This document shows, one piece after another, positions 26,931 to 35,496 of a stretch of 62,709 nucleotides of DNA. Numbering within the stretch: position 1 is the stretch's first letter; every line of letters starts with the position of its first letter. The notes beneath the pieces were generated by a model, which made no database searches, had not been told where the DNA came from, and saw nothing but the letters and a program-made list of their open reading frames with translations. The stretch comes from Marinobacterium nitratireducens (GTDB lineage Bacteria; Pseudomonadota; Gammaproteobacteria; Pseudomonadales; Balneatricaceae), in assembly GCF_014645375.1 (NCBI RefSeq), contig NZ_BMLT01000003.1:568790-631498 (forward strand). The letters are read 5' to 3'. The translations under genes were made by a program, and so were the position numbers.

Positions 26931-27704
26931 TCAATGCGTCACGTTTTCCGACTCGGTGCTGTCGATTTCGACCTTGGGCGCGTCCGGGGCCTTGACCCGC
27001 TCAGCCATGGTCGTGAAACTACGCAGCGACAGAAGATGCGTGTAGATCAGCTCCATCTCGTCTCGTTTGACCAGTTCTTCCAGGGTTTCGGCCGGCAGCG
27101 CCTTGAGCTTTTCACGGCTGACAGCCTGGAAGCCGGTCAGTGAAAGCTGTTCGCCACCGGGCAGGCGCAGCTGCGCCTGCATCGACTCGAGCAGGCCGAG
27201 CTCCTTGAGCTTGCTGCAGAACGCCTGGGTCCGGTTGAACTGTACCTGGTACTCCTGCACGAAATTCAGCACATTACCCAGGTACTGGGTGCGCTCACCG
27301 GCGGAGTCGAACAGGCGCTCGCCCCTGCCCTCGGTATTGCAGCCGGCGTATTCCTCGTCGACGCAGAGATAGAAGCGGTCACCGTCCTCGCTCTTGGAGA
27401 AAACGAACGGGTAGCGGCGCACGAAGGCCGGTATATAGTGCCCGAGCCAGGCGCCGGACGAGTCGACGAACAGGTTGTGCTCGGCCTTGACGCCCAGCAT
27501 CGCCACCGGCAGTACCGTATCGCCGCTTTCCGCGAACACGATCGGATACTCGAGGGCCGCCGCGGTGAACTCAACCACGGTAATCGGCACCGAATTGGAT
27601 TCAGCGGTAAAGGAATAATCACCGGTGGCCTTGATGTACCAACCGCCATGACGCTCGAACGAAACCGGCACCACTTTTCCGTAGTACAGCAATTGTTTGC
27701 TCAT
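26931..27704 (-). CDS. sapC: SapC family protein, 257 aa
   Basis: This is a SapC-family protein, a family named after a Campylobacter S-layer locus product and often found beside secretion or surface genes; its biochemical role is not established. The protein begins MSKQLLYYGKVVPVSFERHG and contains the family-like core from YIPAFVRRYPFVFS through DGDRFYLCVDEEY. The C-terminal third has a GGEQLSLTGFQAV segment followed by helical LKALPAETLEELVKRDE. No signal peptide or membrane segment is visible, so it is probably cytoplasmic. The ATG at 27704 is chosen because GGGG lies ten bases upstream; the frame upstream lacks a better start. It lies 299 bp upstream of giant gene 1 on the same strand, separated from it by two hairpins. 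The position suggests a part in production or export of the giant protein (inference). Confidence 0.85.
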   Translation of the reverse strand: MSKQLLYYGKVVPVSFERHGGWYIKATGDYSFTAESNSVPITVVEFTAAALEYPIVFAESGDTVLPVAMLGVKAEHNLFVDSSGAWLGHYIPAFVRRYPFVFSKSEDGDRFYLCVDEEYAGCNTEGRGERLFDSAGERTQYLGNVLNFVQEYQVQFNRTQAFCSKLKELGLLESMQAQLRLPGGEQLSLTGFQAVSREKLKALPAETLEELVKRDEMELIYTHLLSLRSFTTMAERVKAPDAPKVEIDSTESENVTH

Positions 27705-27909
27705 TACTTTCCCCATCTGGTCCTTTTCACGACATCGACAGTCCCGGTCCTTGCGCGGCACCCGACTGACCCCACCCCGGCACGACGCACCGGAGTCTCG
27801 CCGATACCTCACGAAGAGTGCATCCCACCAACTATAGAACAACTGCGGGAAAAGGGACGTAATTCAGACGAGCGTTTGAGCCGCGTTTATGTTGCGGGGC
27901 ACAAAAGAC

Positions 27910-28521
27910 TCAGGCGGCCCTGAACCAGAAGCCAAGCAGGATATAGAGCCCGAGGTAAAGCGCCGGATAGATCAGCAGCAGCGACCAGAGCAGCGCAGCC
28001 CGAAGCCCCTGCCGAAGGTCCGCTTCGCGGATACGCCCCACCAGCGCCCGCGACAGCCACAGGGCCAGCAGCAGTGCCGGAACCAGTACCGACCAGAACA
28101 CCGGCAGCGACAGCTGCGCCAGCCAGCGACCGTCGAACGGCTCGGGAAAATACTCGAAGGGCACCAGCAGGGTCGAAGGAACGCGCCAGCTTCCGGAACC
28201 CGCAAACGACATCACCAGCGGCACACAGAGCAGCATCGCCAGCAGGTGCAGCAACCAGACCGCACGGCTCGGCCGGCTGTCGACCGGACGGCGCTCTACG
28301 GCTTCGAGCTGCCGCTGCCAGAGGCCGTAGTGATAATCGTTGAGGCGTTCCATATAGGGCTCGAGCGCCGGACAACGCCCGGCGTTGTCTCGCACCCAGA
28401 GCAGCGCATCCTCGCCACTGACGAACTGTCTGCGATAGCGGAGGCCAAAACGCTTCTGCTCGCAGTAGAACAGATTCCGTCGAGGGTCGTAATGTACCGG
28501 ATTGGCAATCTGTTCGCGCAT
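27910..28521 (-). CDS. Hypothetical three-helix membrane protein, 203 aa
   Basis: I do not recognise the family. The N-terminal about 85 residues are soluble and rich in Arg, Tyr and Trp ([20 protein letters not shown]). They are followed by three strongly hydrophobic segments near residues 88-107, 136-158 and 172-199, predicting an inner-membrane protein with a cytoplasmic domain. The ATG at 28521 has a GAGGAG site 13 bases upstream, slightly far. It is 205 bp upstream of sapC on the same strand and divergent from the SulP gene. Co-transcription with sapC is possible but no shared signal is seen. The 205-bp gap to sapC holds no clear terminator. Confidence 0.75.
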   Translation of the reverse strand: MREQIANPVHYDPRRNLFYCEQKRFGLRYRRQFVSGEDALLWVRDNAGRCPALEPYMERLNDYHYGLWQRQLEAVERRPVDSRPSRAVWLLHLLAMLLCVPLVMSFAGSGSWRVPSTLLVPFEYFPEPFDGRWLAQLSLPVFWSVLVPALLLALWLSRALVGRIREADLRQGLRAALLWSLLLIYPALYLGLYILLGFWFRAA

Positions 28522-28649
28522 GGTGTCTTTGCAACTCCTCGTTTTTACAAGAGCTTAGCAGCCGGTTAGAACCTTTGGTGCATTGTCGTGCCCTTCTTAT
28601 TCCATTTAAACTGTACGCTCTTTCGGCTGGCCATAAGGACCGTCTTTCG

Positions 28650-30386
28650 ATGCCTCATCGCGCCCATCTGTTCCGTCTCCGGCCCGCCATCGCCCTCCAG
28701 GAAAGCTGCCTCGAGGAACCCTACGGTCACCGACGCTTTGGCAAAGACCTGATGGCCGGGATCACGGTCGGCATCATCGCCATTCCGCTGGCCATGGCGC
28801 TGGCGATCGCCAGCGGTGTGGCACCGCAGTATGGTCTCTACTCGGCGATGATCGCCGGCTTCATCATCGCCCTGACCGGCGGCTCGCGCTACAGCATCTC
28901 CGGGCCGACCGCCGCCTTCGTCGTGATCCTCTATCCGGTGGCGCAACAGTTCGGCCTTGCGGGTCTGCTGCTGGCAACCCTGATGGCCGGCCTGATCCTG
29001 GTGGCAATGGCGCTGGCCCGTCTCGGGCGGCTGATCGAGTATATTCCGGAACCGGTGACACTGGGATTCACCTCCGGCATTGCCATCGTCATCGCCACGC
29101 TGCAGGTACGGGACTTTTTCGGCCTGCCGCTTGCCGAACTGCCCGAGTCCTGGCTCGGCAAAGTCGAAGCGCTGGTGCTGGCACTGCCGCAGCTCGATAT
29201 CGCCAGCCTGCTGATTGCCAGCCTCACCCTGGGGCTGATGATTCTCTGGCCACGGCTGAAAACGCCGGTGCCGGGCCACCTGCCGGCGCTGCTGGCGGGA
29301 GTCGCACTGTCGCTGGCGCTCGGCGCCCAGGGTTTCGACGTCGAGACCATCGGCTCGCGCTTCAGCTATCTGCTGCCGGATGGCGGTATCGGCCAGGGCA
29401 TTCCCCCGATGCTGCCGCACTTCGAGTGGCCCTGGCAGCGCAGCGGCCCCGACGGCGCCGCGCTCGAGCTTTCGCTCGAAACGCTGCGCGCCCTGCTGCC
29501 GGCAGCCTTCACCATCGCCATGCTCGGGGCCATCGAGTCGCTGTTGTGCGCGGTGGTGCTGGATGGCATGACCGGCCGGCGTCACAGTGCCAACAGCGAA
29601 CTGCTGGGACAGGGGCTTGGCAACCTGATCGCGCCCTTCTTCGGCGGCATCACCGCCACGGCCGCGATTGCACGTTCCGCCGCCAACTACCGCGCCGGCG
29701 CCGAGTCGCCGGTCGCGGCGATGATTCATGCCCTGGTGGTGATGGTCGCGCTGCTGGCGGTCGCGCCGTTGCTGTCGTACCTGCCGATGGCCTCGATGGC
29801 CGCGATGCTGCTGATGGTGGCCTGGAACATGAGCGAGGCGCACAAGGTGCTGGCACTGGTGCGAAAGGCGCCGGCCGGCGACATTCTGGTGCTCGCTGTC
29901 TGCCTGTCGCTGACGGTGCTGTTCGATATGGTGATCGCCATCGGGACCGGGATCGTGCTGGCCTCGCTGCTGTTCGTGCGCGACCTCGGTGCCATGACCC
30001 GGGTCTCCGATATCGGCGCCAACCGACGGCTGGTGCCGCAACCGCTGCCGCCCGGCTGGTCGCTTTACAAGATCAACGGACCGCTGTTCTTCGCCGCCGC
30101 CGACCGGGTGTTCTCGGAGCTCGAGCTGCTCAGCCGCGACAGCCGCGGCGTTGCGCTTTACCTCGATGGCGTGCCGATGCTGGATGCCGGCGGTCTGGCG
30201 GCACTGGAGAAATACATCGCCAGCTGCCGTGAACGCAATATCGAGCTGCTCATCGCCGATCTGCAGTTTCAGCCGCTGCGGGCGCTGGCCCGCGCAGGGA
30301 TCAGGCCCGTCGAAGGCGAGCTGTCTTTTGCGCCGACCCTGGCCGAAGCGCTGGAGCGCCTGCACCAGTTTTCGACACCCGCCTGA
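28650..30386 (+). CDS. SulP family inorganic anion transporter, 578 aa
   Basis: This is an inner-membrane transporter of the SulP/SLC26 family, which moves sulfate, bicarbonate, C4-dicarboxylates or related anions; the substrate cannot be read from the sequence. The sequence starts [12 protein letters not shown] and soon enters [20 protein letters not shown], then [19 protein letters not shown] and [13 protein letters not shown], the conserved N-terminal SulP signature region. Many hydrophobic helices follow. A C-terminal STAS domain (about residues 470-570) includes [20 protein letters not shown]. The length is normal for the family. The ATG at 28650 is preferred over an upstream in-frame start because AAGGA lies ten bases before it and the protein then aligns with a usual SulP N-terminus. 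No carbonic anhydrase gene is adjacent. Confidence 0.93.
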   Translation: MPHRAHLFRLRPAIALQESCLEEPYGHRRFGKDLMAGITVGIIAIPLAMALAIASGVAPQYGLYSAMIAGFIIALTGGSRYSISGPTAAFVVILYPVAQQFGLAGLLLATLMAGLILVAMALARLGRLIEYIPEPVTLGFTSGIAIVIATLQVRDFFGLPLAELPESWLGKVEALVLALPQLDIASLLIASLTLGLMILWPRLKTPVPGHLPALLAGVALSLALGAQGFDVETIGSRFSYLLPDGGIGQGIPPMLPHFEWPWQRSGPDGAALELSLETLRALLPAAFTIAMLGAIESLLCAVVLDGMTGRRHSANSELLGQGLGNLIAPFFGGITATAAIARSAANYRAGAESPVAAMIHALVVMVALLAVAPLLSYLPMASMAAMLLMVAWNMSEAHKVLALVRKAPAGDILVLAVCLSLTVLFDMVIAIGTGIVLASLLFVRDLGAMTRVSDIGANRRLVPQPLPPGWSLYKINGPLFFAAADRVFSELELLSRDSRGVALYLDGVPMLDAGGLAALEKYIASCRERNIELLIADLQFQPLRALARAGIRPVEGELSFAPTLAEALERLHQFSTPA

Positions 30387-30418
30387 TCACCCGGGCGCCT
30401 GGCGGACTTGTCAGGCTT

Positions 30419-30598
30419 CTAGTGTACTGTTTCACCCTAATAGATACTTATAGAGCCCGCCAATTCGTGTCCAGCAAGGCGCCGTTCGCCGGGAATAGTG
30501 GGGCTCTTGCCAAGAACGGCAACGCAGTTGGGCGCGAATTGGCGAGCTCCCCTTGGCGGCTCGCTATAAGTGCCTTTAAGGATGAAACAGTACACTAG
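30419..30598. mobile_element. MITE-like element, 180 bp
   Basis: Perfect 16-bp terminal inverted repeats, CTAGTGTACTGTTTCA at 30419-30434 and its complement at 30583-30598, bound a non-coding segment. Further imperfect inverted stretches (CTTATAG/CTATAAG and GCCAATTCG/CGAATTGGC) make it foldable. If CTAG at each end is a 4-bp target duplication, the inverted repeats proper start at TGTACTGTTTCA. It lies between the convergent SulP and GntR genes, and the right-end CTAG contains the TAG stop codon of the GntR gene. No transposase of a matching family is present here. Confidence 0.7.
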
Positions 30599-31362
30599 TC
30601 GCTCACCAACATGCGCTGCTCGAGCTGTCCCTGCAGCTCGATGTTGAAGTGCTCCGCCGAGCGCATATGCTCCTGCATCAGGGTCCGTGCACGCTCCGCG
30701 TCGCGATCGCGGAAGGCCGCCATCAACTGCTGGTGATACTCGAGGTTGGCACAGGAAAACTCGCGCTGCTCCGGCAGCTGCGCCTTCTTGAAGATCACCA
30801 GATCGCGAATGAGATCGTTGAGAAAGCGGCCGATGAAGGCCAGCAGCGGATTGCCGCAGCGCTCGGCCAGCACCACGTGAAACTCCAGTTCCGCGATACG
30901 CTGGTCGATGCGCTCGTCGAAATCTGCCGCCGGGTGCTCGCAGCGCTCGACCAGCGCCTGGAGCCTGGCCAGATCCCCGGCCGTCAGCAGCGGCGTCACC
31001 TGCGCCGCGATCTCCGGCTCCACCAGGGTGCGCAGGGCATAGATATCGGGACCACCGGGCTGCTCGAAATGCAGGAAGTTGCGCAGCAGCTGGCTGGCCC
31101 GCTCGTACGGCACCCGCTCCAGCACCGCCCCGCCATTGGGACCGGTGCGGATACTGACCAGCCCCTGCACTTCGAGTGACTTCAGCGCTTCGCGCACCGT
31201 GCCCTTGGCGCAGTCGAACTGCTCCATCAGCTCGCGTTCGTTGGGCAGCCGGTCACCGGGCTGACGCCCGTTCACCACCACCCAGCGTTTGATCGAGTCG
31301 ACGATCTGATCGGCACGTTTGATTCGTTTTGTCGGACGAAATCCGGCGTTCTCGTTACTCAT
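30595..31362 (-). CDS. GntR/FadR-type transcriptional regulator (FCD domain), 255 aa
   Basis: This is a DNA-binding regulator. The N-terminal winged helix (about residues 15-85) carries QPGDRLPNERELMEQF and GTVREALKSLEVQGLVS, the canonical GntR helix-turn-helix. The rest is an all-helical FCD ligand domain with LRTLVEPEIAAQ, ELEFHVVLAERCGNPLLAF and a late EHMRSAEHF. The conserved Asp/His positions of metal-binding FCD proteins appear plausible. The ATG at 31362 opens MSNENAGFRP, with AAGG close upstream. It is divergent from gcdH, with an 18-bp perfect palindrome between them, so it most likely controls gcdH and the CoA-transferase, probably responding to an acyl-CoA or acid intermediate (inference). 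In Pseudomonas the comparable gcdH locus uses a LysR regulator. The stop codon abuts a MITE-like element. Confidence 0.9.
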   Translation of the reverse strand: MSNENAGFRPTKRIKRADQIVDSIKRWVVVNGRQPGDRLPNERELMEQFDCAKGTVREALKSLEVQGLVSIRTGPNGGAVLERVPYERASQLLRNFLHFEQPGGPDIYALRTLVEPEIAAQVTPLLTAGDLARLQALVERCEHPAADFDERIDQRIAELEFHVVLAERCGNPLLAFIGRFLNDLIRDLVIFKKAQLPEQREFSCANLEYHQQLMAAFRDRDAERARTLMQEHMRSAEHFNIELQGQLEQRMLVSD

Positions 31363-31422
31363 GACCTTGCCTGAAATAGGGGCCGTCCATTCTGCCATGA
31401 ACGCAGGCCGATGGGCACAGGG

Positions 31423-31451
31423 TTGATTTAATCTATTTATTATAATAAATA
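31423..31451 (+). promoter_or_regulatory. gcdH promoter with overlapping 18-bp palindromic operator
   Basis: TTGATT at 31423-31428 and TAAATA at 31446-31451, separated by 17 bp, form a plausible sigma70 promoter for gcdH. The perfect palindrome TATTTATTATAATAAATA at 31434-31451 covers the spacer and the -10. It is thus positioned to let a dimeric repressor, presumably the divergent GntR protein, block gcdH and possibly its own gene. The A/T-only composition stands out in this G+C-rich window. Confidence 0.6.
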
Positions 31452-31482
31452 TACCAAAAAGACAAACCCGAGGAGATCGACG

Positions 31483-32664
31483 ATGGCCACCCGCTTCAAC
31501 TGGGAAGACCCCTTCCTGCTGGATCAGCAACTGAGCGAAGAAGAACGACAGATCCGCGACATGGCAAACGCCTTCTGCCAGGAACGTCTGCAGCCTCGCG
31601 TGCTGGAAGCCTTTCGCAACGAGCACTTCGACCGCGAGATCATGCTGGAGCTGGGGGAACTTGGCCTGCTGGGCGCCACGGTCGATCCGGAATACGGCGG
31701 CAGCGGTATCAGCCAGGTTGGCTACGGTCTGATCGCCCGCGAAGTCGAACGGGTCGACTCCGGCTACCGCTCGGCGATGAGCGTGCAGTCGTCGCTGGTG
31801 ATGTACCCGATCGAGGCCTATGGCTCGGAAGAACAGAAACACAAGTATCTGCCGAAACTGGCGAAGGGCGAACTGGTCGGCTGCTTCGGACTTACCGAAC
31901 CGAACCACGGCTCCGATCCCGGCGGGATGATCACCCGGGCACGCAAGGTGGACGGCGGCTACCGCCTGAGCGGCCAGAAAATGTGGATCACCAACAGTCC
32001 TATTGCCGACCTTGCGGTGGTCTGGGCGAAGTCCGACGCCCACGACGGCAAGATCCGAGGCTTCATCGTCGAGCGCGGCAGCGACGGCTTCAGCACGCCC
32101 AGGATCGAGGGCAAGGTGAGCCTGCGGGCATCGGTCACCGGTGAAATCGTGCTCGACGACGCCTTCGTGCCGGACGAGAACCTGCTGCCGGGTGCCTCGG
32201 GTCTCGGCGGTCCCTTCGGCTGCCTCAACAAGGCCCGCTACGGTATCGCCTGGGGCGCGATGGGCGCCGCCGAATTCTGCTGGCACGCCGCGCGCCAGTA
32301 CACCCTGGACCGCCAGCAGTTCGGCCGTCCGCTGGCGGCGAACCAGCTGATCCAGCTCAAGCTCGCCAACATGCAGACCGAGATCGCCCTGGGCCTCCAG
32401 GCGGCACTGCAGGTCGGTCGTCTGATGGATGCCGGCAACTGGGCACCGGAGATGATCTCGCTGATCAAGCGCAACAACTGCGGCAAGGCGCTCGATATCG
32501 CTCGCCAGTCCCGGGACATGCATGGCGGCAACGGCATCTCCGACGAGTTCGGTGTTATCCGCCACATGGTCAACCTCGAGTCGGTCAATACCTACGAGGG
32601 CACCCATGACGTCCATGCGCTGATCCTCGGCCGCGCTCAGACCGGTATCCAGGCATTCTGCTGA
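31483..32664 (+). CDS. gcdH: Glutaryl-CoA dehydrogenase, 393 aa
   Basis: This FAD-dependent enzyme oxidises and decarboxylates glutaryl-CoA to crotonyl-CoA at the end of lysine/tryptophan/glutarate breakdown, in the cytoplasm. The acyl-CoA dehydrogenase fold is complete: [17 protein letters not shown] and [18 protein letters not shown] around the FAD/substrate region, and [21 protein letters not shown] in the C-terminal helices. The catalytic base lies in [16 protein letters not shown] (Glu372). The length matches bacterial and mitochondrial GcdH. An AGGAG site precedes the ATG by eight bases. It is followed 253 bp later by a family III CoA-transferase that would make its substrate. Divergence from the GntR gene and the operator-like palindrome suggest repression by that protein. 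Confidence 0.95.
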   Translation: MATRFNWEDPFLLDQQLSEEERQIRDMANAFCQERLQPRVLEAFRNEHFDREIMLELGELGLLGATVDPEYGGSGISQVGYGLIAREVERVDSGYRSAMSVQSSLVMYPIEAYGSEEQKHKYLPKLAKGELVGCFGLTEPNHGSDPGGMITRARKVDGGYRLSGQKMWITNSPIADLAVVWAKSDAHDGKIRGFIVERGSDGFSTPRIEGKVSLRASVTGEIVLDDAFVPDENLLPGASGLGGPFGCLNKARYGIAWGAMGAAEFCWHAARQYTLDRQQFGRPLAANQLIQLKLANMQTEIALGLQAALQVGRLMDAGNWAPEMISLIKRNNCGKALDIARQSRDMHGGNGISDEFGVIRHMVNLESVNTYEGTHDVHALILGRAQTGIQAFC

Positions 32665-32917
32665 GCCATTCCGGTAGAAGACGGTGCGCATCGCTTCGAG
32701 GCTGTGAAAGTATTCGATATCTTGCGAACCGGCCTCACCCTGTCCGGCGCCGCGAGCTCTCGGGCTGCGTAGGAGCGGCGCCCTCGCCGCGAATTGGTTA
32801 GGCGCCGGTGCTTCCATTGTTGCACCGGCAGTCATGGATCGTCTCAGAAGGCATTGCGAAACGTGCCGGTATTGCTGGTGAAGTGGAGCAAAACATGCCG
32901 AATCAAGGAGTAACGAA
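32665..32917. repeat. Intergenic region with REP element and hairpin
   Basis: This 253-bp gap between gcdH and the CoA-transferase contains a REP palindrome at about 32769-32795 (GTAGGAGCGGCGCCC, CGCCGCGAA). A second dyad, GCCGGTGC/GCACCGGC, lies at 32804-32829 with a 10-base loop and no T-tract. No small gene with a convincing ribosome site was seen. The REP may partly insulate the downstream gene or stabilise the gcdH message. Confidence 0.6.
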
Positions 32918-34132
32918 ATGAGCGCCCAACCCCTCAAGGGCATCCGGGTTCTGGACCTGTCCCGGGTACTGGCCGGGCCCTGGTGCGGTCAGCAGCTGGC
33001 CGACCTCGGCGCCGAGGTGATCAAGATCGAGCGCCCCGGACGCGGCGACGATACCCGCGCATGGGGGCCGCCCTGGCTGGCCGGCACGGAAGAGTCCGCC
33101 TACTACCTCAGTGCCAACCGCGGCAAGGCCTCGGTGGCAATCGATATCGCCGCCCCGGAAGGCCAGCGCCTGGTGCGGGAGCTGGCGCAACACTGCGACG
33201 TGGTACTGGAGAATTTCAAGGTTGGCGGGTTGAAGCGTTACGGACTCGACTACGAAAGCCTCAGCGCCGACAAGCCCGACCTGATCTACTGCTCGATCAC
33301 CGGTTTCGGTCAGGATGGACCCTACGCCCATCGCGCCGGCTACGATTTCATGATCCAGGGCATGGGCGGTCTGATGAGCCTGACCGGCCAGCCCGACGAC
33401 GTCCCCGGCGGCGGCCCGGTCAAGGTGGGTGTCGCCTTCGCTGACATCTTCACCGGCATGTACGCCGCCAATGCCATTCTCGCGGCGCTTTTACAGCGCG
33501 CGCGTACCGGCGAAGGCGCCCACATCGACCTGGCGCTGCTCGACGTTCAGGTATCGGTGCTGGCCAACCAGGCGATGAACTATCTCTGCTCCGGACAGGC
33601 ACCGCAACGCCTCGGCAATGCCCATCCCAATATCGTGCCTTACCAGGCATTCGCGACGGCCGACGGCCATCTGATACTGGCGGTCGGCAATGACGCCCAG
33701 TTCCAGCGCTTTTGCGAAGTCGCCGGCTGTACGGCGCTGGCCCGCGATGCGCGCTTCGCCACCAATGCCGCGCGCGTGAAGCATCGCGAGGCGCTGATAC
33801 CGGAACTCGAGGCGATTTTCAGTACCCGCGGCAGCGCCGACTGGCTTGCGGCGCTGGAGGCGGTCGGCGTACCCTGTGGTCCGATCAACAACCTGCAGCA
33901 GGTCTTCGACGACCCCCAGGTGCGCGACCGCGGTCTGCAGCTGCACCGCCCTCACCCGCAGGCAGGTTCGGTTGCGCTGGTCGGCAACCCCATCCGCTTC
34001 GATGGCCAAGCGCTGAATGCTCCCACGGCCCCGCCGACGCTCGGCGAGCAGACCGACCCCGTACTCAAGCGTCTGCTGGGGCTGTCGGAGGCGGAACGGC
34101 AACAGCTGCGTAAAATCGGCGTTACCGCCTGA
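32918..34132 (+). CDS. CaiB/BaiF (family III) CoA-transferase, probably succinyl-CoA:glutarate, 404 aa
   Basis: This is a family III CoA-transferase that moves CoA between carboxylic acids through an aspartyl-CoA anhydride. Signatures include LSRVLAGPWCGQQLADLGAE at residues 14-33, YYLSANRGKASV, DVVLENFKVG, and GYDFMIQGMGGLMSLTG with the predicted catalytic Asp143. VGVAFADIFTGMYAANAILA and GVPCGPINNLQQVF are typical C-terminal-half segments. The length is normal. An AGGAG site lies seven bases before the ATG. Lying directly downstream of gcdH on the same strand, it most likely activates glutarate to glutaryl-CoA using succinyl-CoA. That substrate is inferred from context; the fold and reaction class are secure. 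Confidence 0.9.
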   Translation: MSAQPLKGIRVLDLSRVLAGPWCGQQLADLGAEVIKIERPGRGDDTRAWGPPWLAGTEESAYYLSANRGKASVAIDIAAPEGQRLVRELAQHCDVVLENFKVGGLKRYGLDYESLSADKPDLIYCSITGFGQDGPYAHRAGYDFMIQGMGGLMSLTGQPDDVPGGGPVKVGVAFADIFTGMYAANAILAALLQRARTGEGAHIDLALLDVQVSVLANQAMNYLCSGQAPQRLGNAHPNIVPYQAFATADGHLILAVGNDAQFQRFCEVAGCTALARDARFATNAARVKHREALIPELEAIFSTRGSADWLAALEAVGVPCGPINNLQQVFDDPQVRDRGLQLHRPHPQAGSVALVGNPIRFDGQALNAPTAPPTLGEQTDPVLKRLLGLSEAERQQLRKIGVTA

Positions 34133-34234
34133 CATCACGACGTTGTGCCCTTATGATTCCCAGGGTAAGTCCGATTGTAGCAACTGATAAAAACAACAGA
34201 GTCCACCCGGACAGCCTGCAAAAGGGAGAACCCT

Positions 34235-35014
34235 ATGGATCTGCATATTGGGGGCCGCCACGCCATCGTCTGTGGCGCATCGAAAGGACTGGGCCGCGCC
34301 TGCGCCGAAGCGTTGGCCGCCGAAGGCGTACATCTGGTGATCAATGCCCGTGGCCGCGACGCGCTGGAACAGGTGGCCGCCCAGATCAGCATGCGTCACA
34401 GCGTGACCGTGACCGCCGTCGCCGCCGATATCACCACCGCCGAAGGGCGTGAGGCCGTGCTGTCGGCAGGACGCGCCCCCGACATCCTCGTCAACAACGC
34501 CGGCGGCCCGCCCCCCGGGGACTTTCGCGACTGGAGCGATGACGACTGGCATCAGGCGCTGCAGAACAACATGGTGGCGCCGATCCAGATGATAAAAGCG
34601 GTGGTCGACGGCATGATCGAACGGCGCTTCGGCCGCATCGTCAATATCACCTCCGGCGCCGTCAAGGCGCCGATCCCGGCGCTGGGGCTGTCCAATGGCG
34701 CCCGCACCGGACTCACCGGATTCGTTGCCGGCCTGGCACGACAGGTCGCCGAGCACAATGTCACCATCAACAACCTGCTCCCCGGTCCCTTCGAGACCGA
34801 CCGCCTGAACAACACTCTGGCAGGGGAAGCGAAAATGCTCGGTATCACACCGGAAGAAGCGGCAAACCGTCGCAGGCAAACCAACCCCGGGAAGCGCTTC
34901 GGCAACCCGACCGAGTTCGGCCAGGCCTGCGCCTTCCTGTGCGGCAGCAACGCCGGCTATATCGTCGGCCAGAACATCCTGCTGGACGGCGGCGCCTATC
35001 CCGGCACGCTGTAG
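34235..35014 (+). CDS. SDR family oxidoreductase with atypical active site, 259 aa
   Basis: This is a short-chain dehydrogenase/reductase-like protein. The nucleotide-binding loop GASKGLG is at residues 14-20, and NNAGG is at 87-91. The serine-containing NITSG is at 137-141. C-terminal LDGGAYPG is also family-like. At the expected YxxxK site the sequence is GLSNGAR, so Ser153 stands where Tyr is normal and Arg157 where Lys is normal. Classical SDR chemistry is therefore doubtful. It may belong to a divergent 3-oxoacyl-reductase-like subgroup. It follows the CoA-transferase by 102 bp on the same strand and may be co-transcribed, but a role in glutarate breakdown is not evident. The start ATG is preceded by GGGAG; the natural length supports it. 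Confidence 0.88.
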   Translation: MDLHIGGRHAIVCGASKGLGRACAEALAAEGVHLVINARGRDALEQVAAQISMRHSVTVTAVAADITTAEGREAVLSAGRAPDILVNNAGGPPPGDFRDWSDDDWHQALQNNMVAPIQMIKAVVDGMIERRFGRIVNITSGAVKAPIPALGLSNGARTGLTGFVAGLARQVAEHNVTINNLLPGPFETDRLNNTLAGEAKMLGITPEEAANRRRQTNPGKRFGNPTEFGQACAFLCGSNAGYIVGQNILLDGGAYPGTL

Positions 35015-35400
35015 GAACGGCGCGAGGGCGCGGCACGGTGCCGCGCAGGTTCGCCCACGGAGTGGGCTCCTACAGCAAGCGGCAGATGCGGACGGCACCC
35101 CGTGATGCGGTGACTCCTCGACACCTGTAGGAGCCCGGTCTCCGGGCAACGCCCTCTGCTCCGTAGCGGTTCGCCCACGGAGTGGGCTCCTACAACAAGC
35201 GGCAGATGCGGTCGGCACCCGTGATGCGGTGACTCCTCGACACCCGTAGGAGCCCGGTCTCCGGGCGAACGCCCTCTGCTCCGTAGCGGTTCGCCCACGG
35301 AGTGGGCTCCTACAACAAGCGGCAGATGTGGCCGGCACCCCGTGATGCGGTGACTCCTCGACACCTGTAGGAGCGGCGCCCCCGCCGCGAACAACCGCCT
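35011..35400. repeat. Tandem array of REP doublets (BIME), 120-bp period, about three units
   Basis: Units starting at about 35048, 35168 and 35288 repeat every 120 bp with few mismatches. Each contains an inward REP (TTCGCCCACGGAGTGGGCTC), a spacer with AAGCGGCAGATG and GTGATGCGGTGACTCCTCGA, and an outward REP (GTAGGAGCCCGGTCTCCGGG). The third unit ends with a different REP subtype (GTAGGAGCGGCGCCC). A degenerate REP overlaps the SDR stop codon at 35011, followed by a 7-bp-stem hairpin at 35028-35046. The rest of the gap to 35496 holds no gene that I can support. Confidence 0.85.
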
Positions 35401-35496
35401 CGACCAAAAGCTTCGCCGCGGGGAAGTGCCCGTAGGTTTGGGTACGCGCTACGATGAGGGGCCGATGTCAGTGCGGTTGCTACGCTCACCGGCACC

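Noticed and set aside
28575-28649. Longer N-terminus of the SulP protein from an in-frame start at 28575
   Set aside because: It has no ribosome site and would add 25 residues not typical of SulP proteins; the ATG at 28650 has AAGGA upstream.
28566-30365. A 599-codon minus-strand frame opposite the SulP transporter
   Set aside because: It is Arg/Gln/His-rich low-information translation; the plus strand encodes a complete SulP protein.
30595-32943. A 782-codon minus-strand frame extending the GntR gene through gcdH
   Set aside because: Only the last 255 codons look like a GntR regulator, with its own start at 31362. The rest is antisense to gcdH, a secure gene.
35011-35400. Possible CRISPR array because of regular direct repeats
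   Set aside because: The spacing is 120 bp, the spacers are also repeated and each unit contains REP palindromes, so it is a REP-doublet array. No cas genes are nearby.
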